Part shown: piece by piece, positions 42,930 to 51,847 of the stretch
Layout of the letters: each line of letters begins with the position of its first letter
Position numbering within the stretch: position 1 is the stretch's first letter
Source: Streptomyces sp. NBC_00568
Lineage (GTDB): Bacteria > Actinomycetota > Actinomycetes > Streptomycetales > Streptomycetaceae
Direction of reading: 5' to 3'
DNA: 64,000 bases
Assembly: GCF_026341855.1 (NCBI RefSeq)
Contig: NZ_JAPENW010000001.1
Coordinates: forward strand, 4,021,001 to 4,085,000
Translations under genes and position numbers: made by a program
Notes under the pieces: generated by a model
What the model was told of the DNA's origin: nothing
The model's database searches: none
Seen by the model: the letters and a program-made list of their open reading frames with translations, nothing else

Positions 42930-42961
42930 CCGAGCCTGTCACGGTCCGTTGACAGGCTCGG
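42930..42961 (+). terminator. Terminator after narK
   Basis: A perfect 12-bp stem (42930-42941 with 42950-42961) with an 8-base loop lies 27 bp after the narK stop. Confidence 0.85.
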
Positions 42962-43025
42962 CTCAGCCACGGACGTACGACAGCACAGACCCGTACGACG
43001 ACTCGACGAGCGCGAGACGAGAGCC

Positions 43026-44177
43026 ATGCACGACGAACAGCAGCGACCCGACCACGGTCCTCTCTCGGGATTCACCGTGGGAGTGACCGCCGCGCGCCGG
43101 GCCGACGAGCTCGGCGCGCTGCTCCAGCGGCGCGGGGCCACCGTCGTACACGCGCCGGCCCTACGCATCGTGCCCCTCGCCGACGACAGTGAACTGCTCG
43201 ACGCGACCAAGGAGTTGGTCGGCAACGCACCCGACGTGGTGGTGGCCACCACCGCCATCGGATTCCGCGGATGGGTCGAGGCCGCCGACGGATGGGGCCT
43301 CGGCGAGGACCTGCTCGCCCGGCTGCGCGGGGTGGAACTGCTGGCCCGCGGACCCAAGGTCAAGGGCGCCATACGGGCCCAGGGCCTGACCGAGGAGTGG
43401 TCGCCGTCCTCCGAGTCGATGGCCGAGGTGCTCGACCGGCTGCTCGACGAGGGCGTCGACGGCCGCCGCGTCGCCGTACAGCTGCACGGTGAACCGCTGC
43501 CCGGTTTCGTGGAGTCGCTGCGCGCCGCCGGCGCCGAGGTGATCCCCGTGCCCGTGTACCGGTGGATGCCGCCGGAGGACATCGGGCCCGTGGACCGGCT
43601 GCTCGACGCGGCTCTCACCCGCGGTCTGGACGCGCTCACCTTCACCAGCGCGCCCGCCGCCGCCTCCCTGCTGTCCAGGGCCGAGGACCGCGGCCTGCAC
43701 GCGGAACTCCTCGCCGCGCTGCACCACGACGTCCTGCCCGCCTGCGTCGGACCGGTCACCGCGCTGCCGTTGCAGGCCCACGGCATCGACACCGTCCAGC
43801 CCGAGCGCTTCCGGCTCGGCCCCCTCGTCCAGCTGCTCTGCAAGGAACTGCCCGGCCGGGCACGGACGTTGCCCATCGCCGGGCATCAGGTGGAGATCCG
43901 GGGACACGCGGTGCTGGTGGACGGGGCGCTGCGGCCCGTGCCGCCCGCCGGGATGTCACTGCTGCGGACGCTCGCGCGACGGCCCGGCTGGGTGGTGGCG
44001 CGGGCCGAACTGCTGCGCGCGCTGCCCGGGGCCGGGCGTGACGAGCACGCCGTGGAGACCGCGATGGCCCGGCTGCGTACGGCACTCGGCGCGCCCAAGC
44101 TGATCCAGACGGTCGTCAAGCGGGGCTACCGGCTCGCGCTCGACCCGGCCGCTGACTCCAAGTACGCCGACGTCTGA
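43026..44177 (+). CDS. Uroporphyrinogen-III synthase-like protein fused to a winged-helix DNA-binding domain
   Basis: A 383-residue two-domain protein. Residues about 1-260 match HemD, the enzyme that closes and flips hydroxymethylbilane to uroporphyrinogen III (GFTVGVTAARRADELGALLQRRGATVVHAPALRIVPL ... LTFTSAPAAASLLSRA ... ACVGPVTALPLQAHGI). Residues about 280-375 are an OmpR/PhoB-type winged helix (LRPVPPAGMSLLRTLARRPGWVVARAELLRALPGAG ... VETAMARLRTAL ... IQTVVKRGYRLAL). It follows narK, and in actinobacteria this type is often found near nitrate or nitrite genes, so a sensor-regulator role is plausible. The last 52 bp overlap the convergent DUF1772 gene. Confidence 0.88.
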   Translation: MHDEQQRPDHGPLSGFTVGVTAARRADELGALLQRRGATVVHAPALRIVPLADDSELLDATKELVGNAPDVVVATTAIGFRGWVEAADGWGLGEDLLARLRGVELLARGPKVKGAIRAQGLTEEWSPSSESMAEVLDRLLDEGVDGRRVAVQLHGEPLPGFVESLRAAGAEVIPVPVYRWMPPEDIGPVDRLLDAALTRGLDALTFTSAPAAASLLSRAEDRGLHAELLAALHHDVLPACVGPVTALPLQAHGIDTVQPERFRLGPLVQLLCKELPGRARTLPIAGHQVEIRGHAVLVDGALRPVPPAGMSLLRTLARRPGWVVARAELLRALPGAGRDEHAVETAMARLRTALGAPKLIQTVVKRGYRLALDPAADSKYADV

Positions 44178-44680
44178 GGCCGCCGGTACAGGAACAGGGC
44201 ACGGGCGAGGCAGGCCAGCGCGAGCGTCGACAGCAGGGCCCGTACGACGTTCCAGGCCACCCAGGTGTCCTCGAACCGGTCGCGCACGGCGGCCGGGTCG
44301 GCGATCCGCGACGGGTCGCCGGCGTCCGCGAGGCCGTTGTTGAGCGGGATGTTCACGGCCACGGTGACGAGGAACACGAGCGTGTAGGCGGCGAGGGCGG
44401 TGAACACCCACCACCGGTTCGGCTCGCCGCGCGACTGCCGGGCGGAGACCGCCGTCAGCACCAGGGCGCCCAGGAAGCTCAGGAAGAACACCGGGTTCTG
44501 GATGACGTCATTGATGTTCTGCATGACCTCGATGAAGACGCGGTCGTCGCTGCGGGCGAGCGCCGGCATGATGGCGCAGGCGAAGATGTAGAAGACCCCG
44601 GCGATCAGGCCCATCGCGACCGTGGCCGCACCCAGTACACCCGCGGCGGTGCCGCGCCGTTCCGTGCTGTTGTCCGTCAT
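44126..44680 (-). CDS. DUF1772 membrane protein (anthrone oxygenase-like)
   Basis: A 184-residue membrane protein with four helices, of the DUF1772 family: GLIAGVFYIFACAIMPALARSDDRVFIEVMQNINDVIQNPVFFLSFLGALVLTAVSA ... VNIPLNNGL. Some members are anthrone oxygenases; most are uncharacterised. ATG at 44680. The 3' end overlaps hemD-like 43026-44177 by 52 bp on the opposite strand with no terminator between, so the two transcripts may overlap. Confidence 0.85.
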   Translation of the reverse strand: MTDNSTERRGTAAGVLGAATVAMGLIAGVFYIFACAIMPALARSDDRVFIEVMQNINDVIQNPVFFLSFLGALVLTAVSARQSRGEPNRWWVFTALAAYTLVFLVTVAVNIPLNNGLADAGDPSRIADPAAVRDRFEDTWVAWNVVRALLSTLALACLARALFLYRRPQTSAYLESAAGSSASR

Positions 44681-44965
44681 GTCCCTCAGTCAACCGGCGC
44701 CGCGGCACAGGTGACATGGCCGAGGCGCGCGGCCGCATACGTGGGCGTCCACGACGTGATCGGCCACGGCTTCCCCCCGTTCCGCCGTGTGTTCCACCGC
44801 GCGACCGGCCCGGCGGTCCGCCGCGACGCCGACGCCGACGGCGCCCTTCGCCGCCCCCGGCCGGTGTGCGTCCGGTAAGGGGCGGTACTGAGTCTTCCGG
44901 CGGGGCGTCGGGGCATGCACTGTAGGGAGTACGACGGCGGGTAACCCCAAGGCGGTGACAGGCGC
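44681..44965. promoter_or_regulatory. 285-bp divergent gap
   Basis: It separates the leftward DUF1772 gene from the rightward CGNR gene. It is GC-rich with no supported ORF. Promoters for both are expected, but none stands out. Confidence 0.35.
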
Positions 44966-45553
44966 ATGGCATCGGGCATGGCCACAGCCTCGTACGAGCT
45001 GCGGTTCGACTCCGGGCGGATCTGCCTGGATCTGACGGCGACCACCCATCCCGAGGAACGCCTCGACTCGGCCGCCCAGTTGGGTGCCTGGGTCAGCGCG
45101 TCCGGGCTGGTGCCCGCGGGAACCCCGCTGACCGCCGTGGACACGGCGTGGCTGCTCGGCTTCCGGGAACTGCGCGGACATATCGCCCAGTTGGTGCGCG
45201 GCGAGCTGGACGCGCGGCCCGCCGACAGCGCGCTCGCCCGCGTCAATGCCGTCGCCCTCGCCGCACCGCCCGCGCTCCGGGCCGTCCGCGCCGACGACGG
45301 CTCGCTGCGTCGCGCCCCGCACACCCCGCCGCGCTGCGCCGAACTGCTCTCCGTGGTCGCCCGGGACGCCCTCGACCTGCTCACCGACCCTCCGGCGAGG
45401 GCTAGTCTGCGACAGTGCGAGGGAGACAACTGCCCGATCGTCTACCTCGACACCTCACGGGGCCGGCGTCGGCGCTGGTGTTCCAGCGAAGTGTGCGGCA
45501 ACCGGGAGAGAGTGGCCCGGCACCGACGGCGCGCGGCTCTGGCACGCGCCTGA
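44966..45553 (+). CDS. CGNR zinc-finger regulator
   Basis: A 195-residue protein with an N-terminal ABATE-type ligand domain (ELRFDSGRICLDLTATTHPEERLDSAAQLGAWVSASGL) and a C-terminal CGNR zinc finger (CEGDNCPIVYLDTSRGRRRRWCSSEVCGNRERVARHRRR). The four cysteines and the following Arg-rich helix suit nucleic-acid binding. ATG at 44978 (MATASYEL) is an alternative start. These proteins are usually single-gene regulators; the divergent DUF1772 gene is the natural candidate target. Confidence 0.9.
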   Translation: MASGMATASYELRFDSGRICLDLTATTHPEERLDSAAQLGAWVSASGLVPAGTPLTAVDTAWLLGFRELRGHIAQLVRGELDARPADSALARVNAVALAAPPALRAVRADDGSLRRAPHTPPRCAELLSVVARDALDLLTDPPARASLRQCEGDNCPIVYLDTSRGRRRRWCSSEVCGNRERVARHRRRAALARA

Positions 45554-45639
45554 TCACACCCGTCCGTGAGGATCCAGTGACGTGAGGTGATCGATACGCA
45601 TTCTTTTCGGTGTCTACACATCTTCAACAGAAAAAATCC

Positions 45640-45655
45640 TGAACACTTTGAACAC
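45640..45655 (+). promoter_or_regulatory. TGAACAC direct repeats before the sigma gene
   Basis: TGAACAC at 45640-45646 and 45649-45655 (9-bp step) lie in an unusually AT-rich stretch, 70-85 bp upstream of the sigma factor start. They may be part of its promoter or a binding site; autoregulation by the ECF factor is possible. Confidence 0.4.
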
Positions 45656-45724
45656 CCGCGTACCAACACACGTACCCGGTGATGAGCGACCGACTGGGGG
45701 AACCCCCGGACACCGGAGGTAGGC

Positions 45725-46309
45725 GTGCGCAAGGATTCAGCCGTGGCTGATGAACACAGGCCAAGGGCCCGACATCGCATGTCTCAGCAGTCCTCGTCGA
45801 CAGAACCCGACGAGGAGCTGATGCGTGCGCTGTACAGGGAGCACGCGGGGCCGTTGCTGGCCTATGTGCTGCGCCTGGTCGCCGGAGACCGGCAGCGCGC
45901 CGAAGACGTTGTGCAGGAAACACTCATCCGTGCCTGGAAGAACGCCGGTCAGCTCAATCGAGCGACCGGTTCGGTACGCCCCTGGCTGGTGACGGTCGCC
46001 CGACGCATCGTCATCGACGGCCACCGCAGTCGGCAGGCCCGGCCGCAGGAGGTCGACCCGTCGCCGCTGGAGGTCATCCCCGCGGAGGACGAGATCGACA
46101 AGGCGTTGTGGCTGATGACACTGTCGGACGCGCTGGACGACCTGACCCCTGCTCACAGGGAAGTACTGGTCGAAACATACTTCAAAGGGCGTACCGTCAA
46201 TGAGGCGGCCGAAACGCTCGGCATTCCCAGCGGCACTGTGCGCTCACGGGTGTTCTACGCCCTGCGTTCGATGAAGCTGGCGCTGGAGGAGCGGGGGGTG
46301 ACGGCATGA
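45725..46309 (+). CDS. sigU: ECF sigma factor, SigU-like
   Basis: A 194-residue ECF sigma factor. Region 2 is LMRALYREHAGPLLAYVLRLVAGDRQRAEDVVQETLIRAWKNAGQL ... VRPWLVTVARRIVIDGHRSR, and region 4 is LDDLTPAHREVLVETYFKGRTVNEAAETLGIPSGTVRSRVFYALRSMKLAL. GTG follows GGAGGT. Its stop overlaps the ATG of the anti-sigma gene (ATGA), so they are made in fixed ratio. Order before a HelD-like gene and malic enzyme matches S. coelicolor sigU-rsuA as I recall; the symbol rests on that synteny. Confidence 0.88.
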   Translation: MRKDSAVADEHRPRARHRMSQQSSSTEPDEELMRALYREHAGPLLAYVLRLVAGDRQRAEDVVQETLIRAWKNAGQLNRATGSVRPWLVTVARRIVIDGHRSRQARPQEVDPSPLEVIPAEDEIDKALWLMTLSDALDDLTPAHREVLVETYFKGRTVNEAAETLGIPSGTVRSRVFYALRSMKLALEERGVTA

Positions 46310-47130
46310 ACACGTACGGGGGTTACGGAACAGGTGGGCCGGGAGCCATGCAAGGTCCACGCGGACAGCAGGGGTCCGGCGACATCCACGAGACGGTCGG
46401 CGCCTACGCCCTCGGCATCCTCGACGACGCCGAGGCGACAGCCTTCGAGGAGCACCTCGCCACCTGCGAGTGGTGCGCCCAGCAGCTCGACGAGCTCGCC
46501 GGGATGGAGCCGATGCTCGCCGCGCTCGCGGACCTGCCCGCCTCGCAGGGCAGCCCGGCCATCGGCGAGTCCCTCTCCGCCCGCCCGAGCCCACGGCTCG
46601 CGGAGCGGCTGGTCGACGAGGTCTCGGCGCGGCGCGCCCAGAAGCGCCGGCGCGGCATGTACCTGGTGGCGGCCGCGGCCGCGCTGATCATCGGCGGTCC
46701 GCTGACCGTCATGGCCGTCAACGGCGGCAGCGACGGCGGGACGAACGTGCCGGAGGCGCACCCCACCAGCCCCGCCAAGGCCGCCTTCAAGGTCATGACC
46801 GACAAGACGGAGGCCACGGACGCGAGCACCAAGGTCAACGCCGTCGTCGCCGTCGAGCCGAAGGACTGGGGCACCCACGCGGTCCTCCAGCTGAAGAACG
46901 TCAAGGGCCCGCTCAAGTGCTCCCTGATCGCCGTCGGCAAGAACGGCGAGCGCGAGACGGTCACCTCCTGGGCGGTCCCGAAGTGGGGCTACGGCCTCCC
47001 CGACGCCAAGACCGAGGAGGCCAAGCAGCCCCTCTACGTGCACGGCGGCGCGGCCTTCACACCGAACCAGATCGACCACTTCGAGGTCATGACCTTCGAC
47101 GGGAAGCGGCTGGTCGAGGTGGACGCGTGA
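46306..47130 (+). CDS. rsuA: Membrane anti-sigma factor with zinc finger, RsuA-like
   Basis: A 274-residue protein that holds its sigma partner at the membrane. Residues about 20-65 are a zinc-binding anti-sigma domain (HETVGAYALGILDDAEATAFEEHLATCEWCAQQL) with the His and CxxC. One membrane helix lies at about 118-138 (MYLVAAAAALIIGGPLTVMAV). The extracellular part (about 145-274) is a small beta-rich domain (VAVEPKDWGTHAVLQLKNVKGPLKCSLIAVGKNGERETVTSWAVPKWGYG) and is probably the signal-receiving part. Translation is coupled to the sigma gene. Confidence 0.88.
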   Translation: MNTYGGYGTGGPGAMQGPRGQQGSGDIHETVGAYALGILDDAEATAFEEHLATCEWCAQQLDELAGMEPMLAALADLPASQGSPAIGESLSARPSPRLAERLVDEVSARRAQKRRRGMYLVAAAAALIIGGPLTVMAVNGGSDGGTNVPEAHPTSPAKAAFKVMTDKTEATDASTKVNAVVAVEPKDWGTHAVLQLKNVKGPLKCSLIAVGKNGERETVTSWAVPKWGYGLPDAKTEEAKQPLYVHGGAAFTPNQIDHFEVMTFDGKRLVEVDA

Positions 47131-47213
47131 GCGAACCCCGGGCGCGCACGTAGCCTGTCGGGCCTCCCTTCGCGTACGGTTGACGGCTGCCCAGCACGTC
47201 AGAAGGGGGCCCG

Positions 47214-49604
47214 GTGGCCGCTCAGGCTCAGCAGGAAACCGCGCGCGGCTCGGTCCACTCATCCGTACCGGACGACTCCGTCAAGGACGACTCCGTACGG
47301 GACAGTGAGATCGGTGTCGAACAGGAACATCTCGACCGGGTCTACCGGCGCCTCGAGGAGAAGATCCACGAGGCCGAGTTCCTCATGCACGACGCCGCCC
47401 AGCGCGGTCACGTCGGGACGCCGGGGGCGCTCGCGGAGCGGGACGCCCAGGTGTTCCGTGCGGGAATTCACCTCAACCGTCTGAACAACGAGTTCGAGGA
47501 CTTTCTCTTCGGCCGGATCGACCTGCTCCGCGGGAAGGACGGCAAGAAGGGGCCCGACGGCGCCTACACGGCGGTGGAACCCGCCGAGGGCGTGGTCCGC
47601 GAGGACAACACGGCCGACATCGCGGAGACGCTCCACATCGGCCGTATCGGCGTCCTGGACGCCGACTACGCGCCGCTGGTCATCGACTGGCGGGCGCCCG
47701 CCGCGGCCCCGTTCTACCGCTCCACCCCGGTCGACCCCGGCCGGGTCGTACGCCGCAGGGTCATCCGCTCCAAGGGCCGCAGGGTCCTCGGCGTCGAGGA
47801 CGACCTGATGCGCCCGGAGGTGAAGGCCTCCCTCGACGGCCGCGAGCTCCCCGTCATCGGCGACGGCGCGCTCATGGCCGCGCTCGGACAGGCCCGCAGT
47901 CACACCATGCGGGACATCGTGGCGTCCATCCAGGCCGAGCAGGACATGGTGATCCGTGCGCCCGCCGCGTCCGTGACCTACGTCGAGGGCGGCCCCGGCA
48001 CCGGCAAGACGGCGGTGGCCCTGCACCGGGCCGCCTACCTCCTCTACCAGGACCGCCGCCGGTACGCGGGCGGCATCCTGATCGTCTCCCCGACCCCGCT
48101 GCTCGTCGCCTACACCGAGGGCGTGCTGCCCTCGCTCGGCGAGGAGGGCCAGGTCGCGATCCGTGCGATCGGTTCGCTCGTCGACGGCGTGGGCGCCACG
48201 CTGTACGACTCCCCGGCGGTGGCCCGTGCCAAGGGCTCGCACCGGATGCTGAAGGTGCTGCGGAAGGCGGCACGCGGGGCGCTGGAGGCGCCGGCCGGTG
48301 CGGCAGGGAACTCTTCCGGCCAGCTCGCTCTCGGGGAGCCCGAGACGGCCCCCGCCGGTCCTCCCACCCGCCTGCGGGTCGTCGCCTTCGGGCGCCGGCT
48401 GGAGCTGGAGTCCGCCGAGCTGAACCGCATCAAGAACAACGCGCTCAGCGGGACCGCGCCGGTCAACCTGCTGCGGCCGCGCGCACGCAGGCTGCTGCTC
48501 GACGCGCTGTGGGCGAAGTCGGGCGCCGGGACCCGGCACACCGACCCGGAGCTGGCCGCCGAGCTGCGGTCCTCGTTCGACGAGGACGTCACCCTGGAAG
48601 ACAGCTTCCTGGCCTTCCTGGACGCCTGGTGGCCGGAGCTGACCCCGCGCGGGGTGCTGACCGCCATGGCCGACGAGCGGCGGCTCGGGCGCTGGGCGCG
48701 CCGGATCCTCAACCCCGGCGAGGTCCGCCGGGTGGCGCGCTCGCTGAAGCGGGACGGGTTCTCCGTGCACGACGTGGCGATGCTCGACGAGCTCGAGGCG
48801 ATCGTCGGGACGCCCGCCCGGCCGAGGAAGCGGCGCGATCTGGACCCGCTGGACCAGCTGACGGGGCTCGAGGAGCTCATGCCGGTGCGCGAGGAGACGC
48901 AGCGCGAGCGCGCCGAGCGGCTGGCGCAGGAGCGGACCGAGTACGCGCACGTCATCGTCGACGAGGCGCAGGACCTCACGCCCATGCAGTGGCGGATGGT
49001 CGGCCGGCGCGGCCGGCACGCCACCTGGACGGTCGTGGGCGACCCGGCCCAGTCCTCGTGGTCCGACCCCGACGAGGCGGCCGAGGCCCGTGACGAGGCT
49101 CTCGGCACCCGGCCCCGGCGCCGTTTCACCCTCACCGTCAACTACCGGAACCCGGCCGAGATCGCCGAGCTGGCCGCCAAGGTCCTCGCCCTCGCCATGC
49201 CGGGCTCGCAGTCGCCGTCCGCCGTACGGTCCACAGGTGTCGAACCCCGGTTCGCGGTCGTGCGGGACTCCCTCGCCCAGACCGTGCGCGCCGAGGCGGC
49301 CCACCTCCTCGACCGCGTCGACGGCACCGTGGGGGTCGTCGTCGCCATGAACCGGCGCGAGGAGGCCGCCCGCTGGCTCGCCGGGCTCGGGGACCGTGTG
49401 GTGGCCCTCGGAAGCTTGGAGGCCAAGGGGCTGGAGTACGACGCGACGGTGGTCGTGTCGCCCGCGGAGATCGCGGACGAGTCGCCCGCCGGGCTGCGTG
49501 TCCTGTACGTCGCCCTGACCCGGGCCACGCAGCAGCTCACCGTCGTCTCCAGCGACCGCGACGACCCCGACCCGAACGGAGTCCCCGATCTCCTGCGGGA
49601 CTGA
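47214..49604 (+). CDS. HelD-like UvrD/Rep-family ATPase acting on RNA polymerase
   Basis: A 796-residue superfamily 1 ATPase. An N-terminal coiled region (EQEHLDRVYRRLEEKIHEAEF) is followed by a HelD-type insertion, Walker A GGPGTGKT at 259-266, Walker B VIVDEAQD, motif III GDPAQSSW and the C-terminal motif YVALTRATQQLTVV. These proteins insert into RNA polymerase and remove it from stalled or inactive complexes rather than unwinding DNA. The GTG start is 83 bp after the anti-sigma gene. I see no rifamycin-associated palindrome upstream, so a general recycling factor is more likely than a rifampicin-induced HelR. Confidence 0.85.
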   Translation: MAAQAQQETARGSVHSSVPDDSVKDDSVRDSEIGVEQEHLDRVYRRLEEKIHEAEFLMHDAAQRGHVGTPGALAERDAQVFRAGIHLNRLNNEFEDFLFGRIDLLRGKDGKKGPDGAYTAVEPAEGVVREDNTADIAETLHIGRIGVLDADYAPLVIDWRAPAAAPFYRSTPVDPGRVVRRRVIRSKGRRVLGVEDDLMRPEVKASLDGRELPVIGDGALMAALGQARSHTMRDIVASIQAEQDMVIRAPAASVTYVEGGPGTGKTAVALHRAAYLLYQDRRRYAGGILIVSPTPLLVAYTEGVLPSLGEEGQVAIRAIGSLVDGVGATLYDSPAVARAKGSHRMLKVLRKAARGALEAPAGAAGNSSGQLALGEPETAPAGPPTRLRVVAFGRRLELESAELNRIKNNALSGTAPVNLLRPRARRLLLDALWAKSGAGTRHTDPELAAELRSSFDEDVTLEDSFLAFLDAWWPELTPRGVLTAMADERRLGRWARRILNPGEVRRVARSLKRDGFSVHDVAMLDELEAIVGTPARPRKRRDLDPLDQLTGLEELMPVREETQRERAERLAQERTEYAHVIVDEAQDLTPMQWRMVGRRGRHATWTVVGDPAQSSWSDPDEAAEARDEALGTRPRRRFTLTVNYRNPAEIAELAAKVLALAMPGSQSPSAVRSTGVEPRFAVVRDSLAQTVRAEAAHLLDRVDGTVGVVVAMNRREEAARWLAGLGDRVVALGSLEAKGLEYDATVVVSPAEIADESPAGLRVLYVALTRATQQLTVVSSDRDDPDPNGVPDLLRD

Positions 49605-49726
49605 CCCGGTCTCCCGCGGGACCGACCAGGTCCCTTCCATGTCCGTGCCCCGGCCGCCCCGTCCCGCCGAAAAGAACTCTCGGGACGGGAATTGCCTTAC
49701 GAGGATCGTTTGTTACCTTTGACGTG

Positions 49727-49880
49727 GCACCGGCCCGATCCAAGCCCCCGGGCCCAACCTTCGTCGCTACGAGCGACCACTTGCCGCGAGGCGAGCATGG
49801 CGGGTCGGTGTCATTGAACGTCGTCCTTCACCGAAGGACCTGAAGAGGCCCACGTCACCCTGTGACGTGGGCCTCTTTCG
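49727..49880 (+). ncRNA. Candidate small RNA or attenuated leader
   Basis: TTGCCT (49692-49697) and TACCTT (49714-49719), 16 bp apart, are a possible promoter. The following 150 bases form hairpins: GTCGCT/AGCGAC (49763-49777) and GTCCTT/AAGGAC (49822-49838), and end in a perfect 16-bp terminator stem with TTTC. The malic enzyme ATG is 160 bp further on, so this is either an independent small RNA or a regulatory leader. Ends are estimates. Confidence 0.5.
49843..49880 (+). terminator. Strong intrinsic terminator upstream of malic enzyme
   Basis: A perfect 16-bp stem (49843-49858 with 49862-49877) with a 3-base loop runs into TTTCGTT. It lies 238 bp after the HelD-like stop, too far to be an ordinary gene-end hairpin. 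Confidence 0.85.
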
Positions 49881-50041
49881 TTGCCCGAACCCTTCTCGTA
49901 GAGTGGAATCCGTTTTCCGAAACCGCGGGCGCCCCGTGAACAAAACGTTCGCAATCAGGGGCGACTACCCCGTACTCAGGGGTAGGTGCGACGATCGGAC
50001 GGCACAAAGCAGTGACACGGTGAAAGCAGAGGAAGTCGGCC

Positions 50042-51475
50042 ATGGCAACGGCGCCCAGCGTCTCCTACTCGATGACGGTCCGGCTGGAGGTGCCCGCGAG
50101 CGGAACCGCGGTCTCGCAGCTCACCACGGCCGTCGAGTCCCACGGAGGCTCGGTGACCGGCCTCGACGTGACCGCTTCCGGCCACGAGAAGCTCCGGATC
50201 GACGTCACCATCGCGGCGACCTCCACCTCGCACGCCGACGAGATCGTCGAGCAGCTGCGTGACATCGAGGGCGTGACCCTCGGCAAGGTGTCCGACCGTA
50301 CGTTCCTCATGCACCTCGGCGGCAAGATCGAGATGCAGTCCAAGCATCCGATCCGCAACCGTGACGACCTCTCCATGATCTACACCCCGGGTGTGGCCCG
50401 GGTGTGCATGGCGATCGCCGAGAACCCCGAGGACGCCCGCCGCCTCACCATCAAGCGCAATTCCGTTGCGGTCGTGACGGACGGCTCCGCCGTGCTGGGC
50501 CTCGGCAACATCGGCCCGATGGCCGCGCTGCCCGTCATGGAGGGCAAGGCGGCCCTCTTCAAGCGCTTCGCCGGTATCGACGCCTGGCCGCTGTGCCTGG
50601 ACACCCAGGACACCGACGCGATCGTCGAGATCGTGAAGGCGATCGCCCCCGGCTTCGCGGGCATCAACCTGGAGGACATCTCCGCGCCGCGCTGCTTCGA
50701 GATCGAGGCCCGGCTGCGCGAGGCCCTCGACATCCCCGTCTTCCACGACGACCAGCACGGCACGGCGATCGTCGTCCTCGCCGCCCTGACCAACGCACTT
50801 CGCGTCGCGGGCAAGGCGATCGGCGACATCAGGGTCGTCATGTCCGGTGCGGGCGCGGCCGGTACGGCCATCCTCAAGCTGCTCATCGCCGCGGGTGTGA
50901 AGAACGCCGTCGTCGCCGACATCCACGGTGTGGTGCACGCGGACCGCGCCGACCTCGTCGAGGCCGCCGCGGACTCGCCGCTGCGCTGGATCGCGGACAA
51001 CACCAACCCCGAAGGCCTCACGGGCACGTTGAAGGAGGCGGTGCGCGACGCCGACGTGTTCATCGGTGTCTCCGCCCCGAACGTGATCGACGGCGACGAC
51101 GTGGCCGCGATGGCCAAGGACGCCATCGTGTTCGCGCTCGCGAACCCCGACCCCGAGGTCGACCCGGCAATCGCCCGCCAGACGGCGGCAGTTGTGGCCA
51201 CCGGCCGCTCCGACTTCCCCAACCAGATCAACAACGTCCTGGTCTTCCCGGGCGTCTTCCGTGGCCTCCTGGACGCCCAGTCGCGTACCGTCAACACGGA
51301 GATGATGCTCGCCGCCGCGACCGCGCTCGCGAACGTGGTGACGGAGGACGAGCTCAACCCGAACTACATCATCCCCAGCGTCTTCAACGACAAGGTCGCG
51401 GGCGCGGTCGCCGGAGCGGTGCGTGACGCCGCGAAGGCGGCGGGGGCGACGGAAGCGGCCAACGCGACCGTGTAG
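50042..51475 (+). CDS. NAD-type malic enzyme with N-terminal ACT-like domain
   Basis: A 477-residue malate oxidoreductase (decarboxylating) that converts malate to pyruvate and CO2. Residues about 8-85 form an ACT-like regulatory domain (MTVRLEVPASGTAVSQLTTAVESHGGSVTGLDV). The catalytic part has the malic-enzyme Tyr in SMIYTPGVARVC, the Lys in MEGKAALFKRFAGIDAWP, metal ligands in NLEDISAPRCFEIE and FHDDQHGTAIV, and the dinucleotide fold GAGAAGTAI. The C-terminus (RSDFPNQINNVLVFPGVFRGLLD) is typical of the bacterial form. An NADP preference cannot be excluded. Confidence 0.93.
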   Translation: MATAPSVSYSMTVRLEVPASGTAVSQLTTAVESHGGSVTGLDVTASGHEKLRIDVTIAATSTSHADEIVEQLRDIEGVTLGKVSDRTFLMHLGGKIEMQSKHPIRNRDDLSMIYTPGVARVCMAIAENPEDARRLTIKRNSVAVVTDGSAVLGLGNIGPMAALPVMEGKAALFKRFAGIDAWPLCLDTQDTDAIVEIVKAIAPGFAGINLEDISAPRCFEIEARLREALDIPVFHDDQHGTAIVVLAALTNALRVAGKAIGDIRVVMSGAGAAGTAILKLLIAAGVKNAVVADIHGVVHADRADLVEAAADSPLRWIADNTNPEGLTGTLKEAVRDADVFIGVSAPNVIDGDDVAAMAKDAIVFALANPDPEVDPAIARQTAAVVATGRSDFPNQINNVLVFPGVFRGLLDAQSRTVNTEMMLAAATALANVVTEDELNPNYIIPSVFNDKVAGAVAGAVRDAAKAAGATEAANATV

Positions 51476-51847
51476 TACGGGTCGAGCCGGGGCGCACGAC
51501 CGCGTGAGAACGGTCGTCGTCACGCCTGTGACGGGCGCCACGACCGCCTGGAACCCGGCGCGTCGCGGAACGCGGGGCCAGTGGCCGCCTCTAGGGTGGC
51601 GGCCAGGCTCAGGCCTCGCAGGCCTATCCGTGTGACCCCCAAGGGTGTTCGTTTGACTCCCAGGGGTGCCGGATTGGCTTTCCCGCCGCAGGTGGGGGCA
51701 GGATGCGTCTTCGGGCGCGACGGTCTGGCTACGGACCCGGGTCCGGGGGCCGACCGAGGACCCTGGCAGCATCGGCTTCACTGTGCCCGATATGCGGCTC
51801 CGCCGCGTGGCACGCCTCAACAGCAAGAAGAACACGGGAGTAACAAC
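51476..51847 (+). promoter_or_regulatory. Upstream region of hupA with paired repeats
   Basis: In this 372-bp gap, TGACCCCCAAGGGTG (51633-51647) and TGACTCCCAGGGGTG (51654-51668) are direct repeats with a 21-bp step, each with an internal CCC/GGG dyad. They lie about 180-215 bp before the HU start and look like a paired binding site. GGGAGTAACAAC precedes the ATG. I see no gene here. Confidence 0.5.

Larger units (their letters stand above)
49605..50041. other. 437-bp intergenic region between HelD-like gene and malic enzyme
   Basis: It contains a candidate small RNA or leader (49727-49880) with a strong terminator. Beyond the terminator, 49881-50041 should hold the malic enzyme promoter; GGAAGTCGGCC before the ATG is a weak ribosome site. 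No ORF here is convincing. Confidence 0.5.

Noticed and set aside
47131..47213. HelR-type rifamycin resistance gene
   Set aside because: I looked for the rifamycin-associated palindrome (GGGGCTTGC and its complement) upstream of the HelD-like gene and did not find it; a general recycling factor is more likely.
50404..51426. 340-codon forward open frame inside malic enzyme in another frame
   Set aside because: Arg/Gly-rich shadow; the true frame has the complete malic-enzyme motifs.
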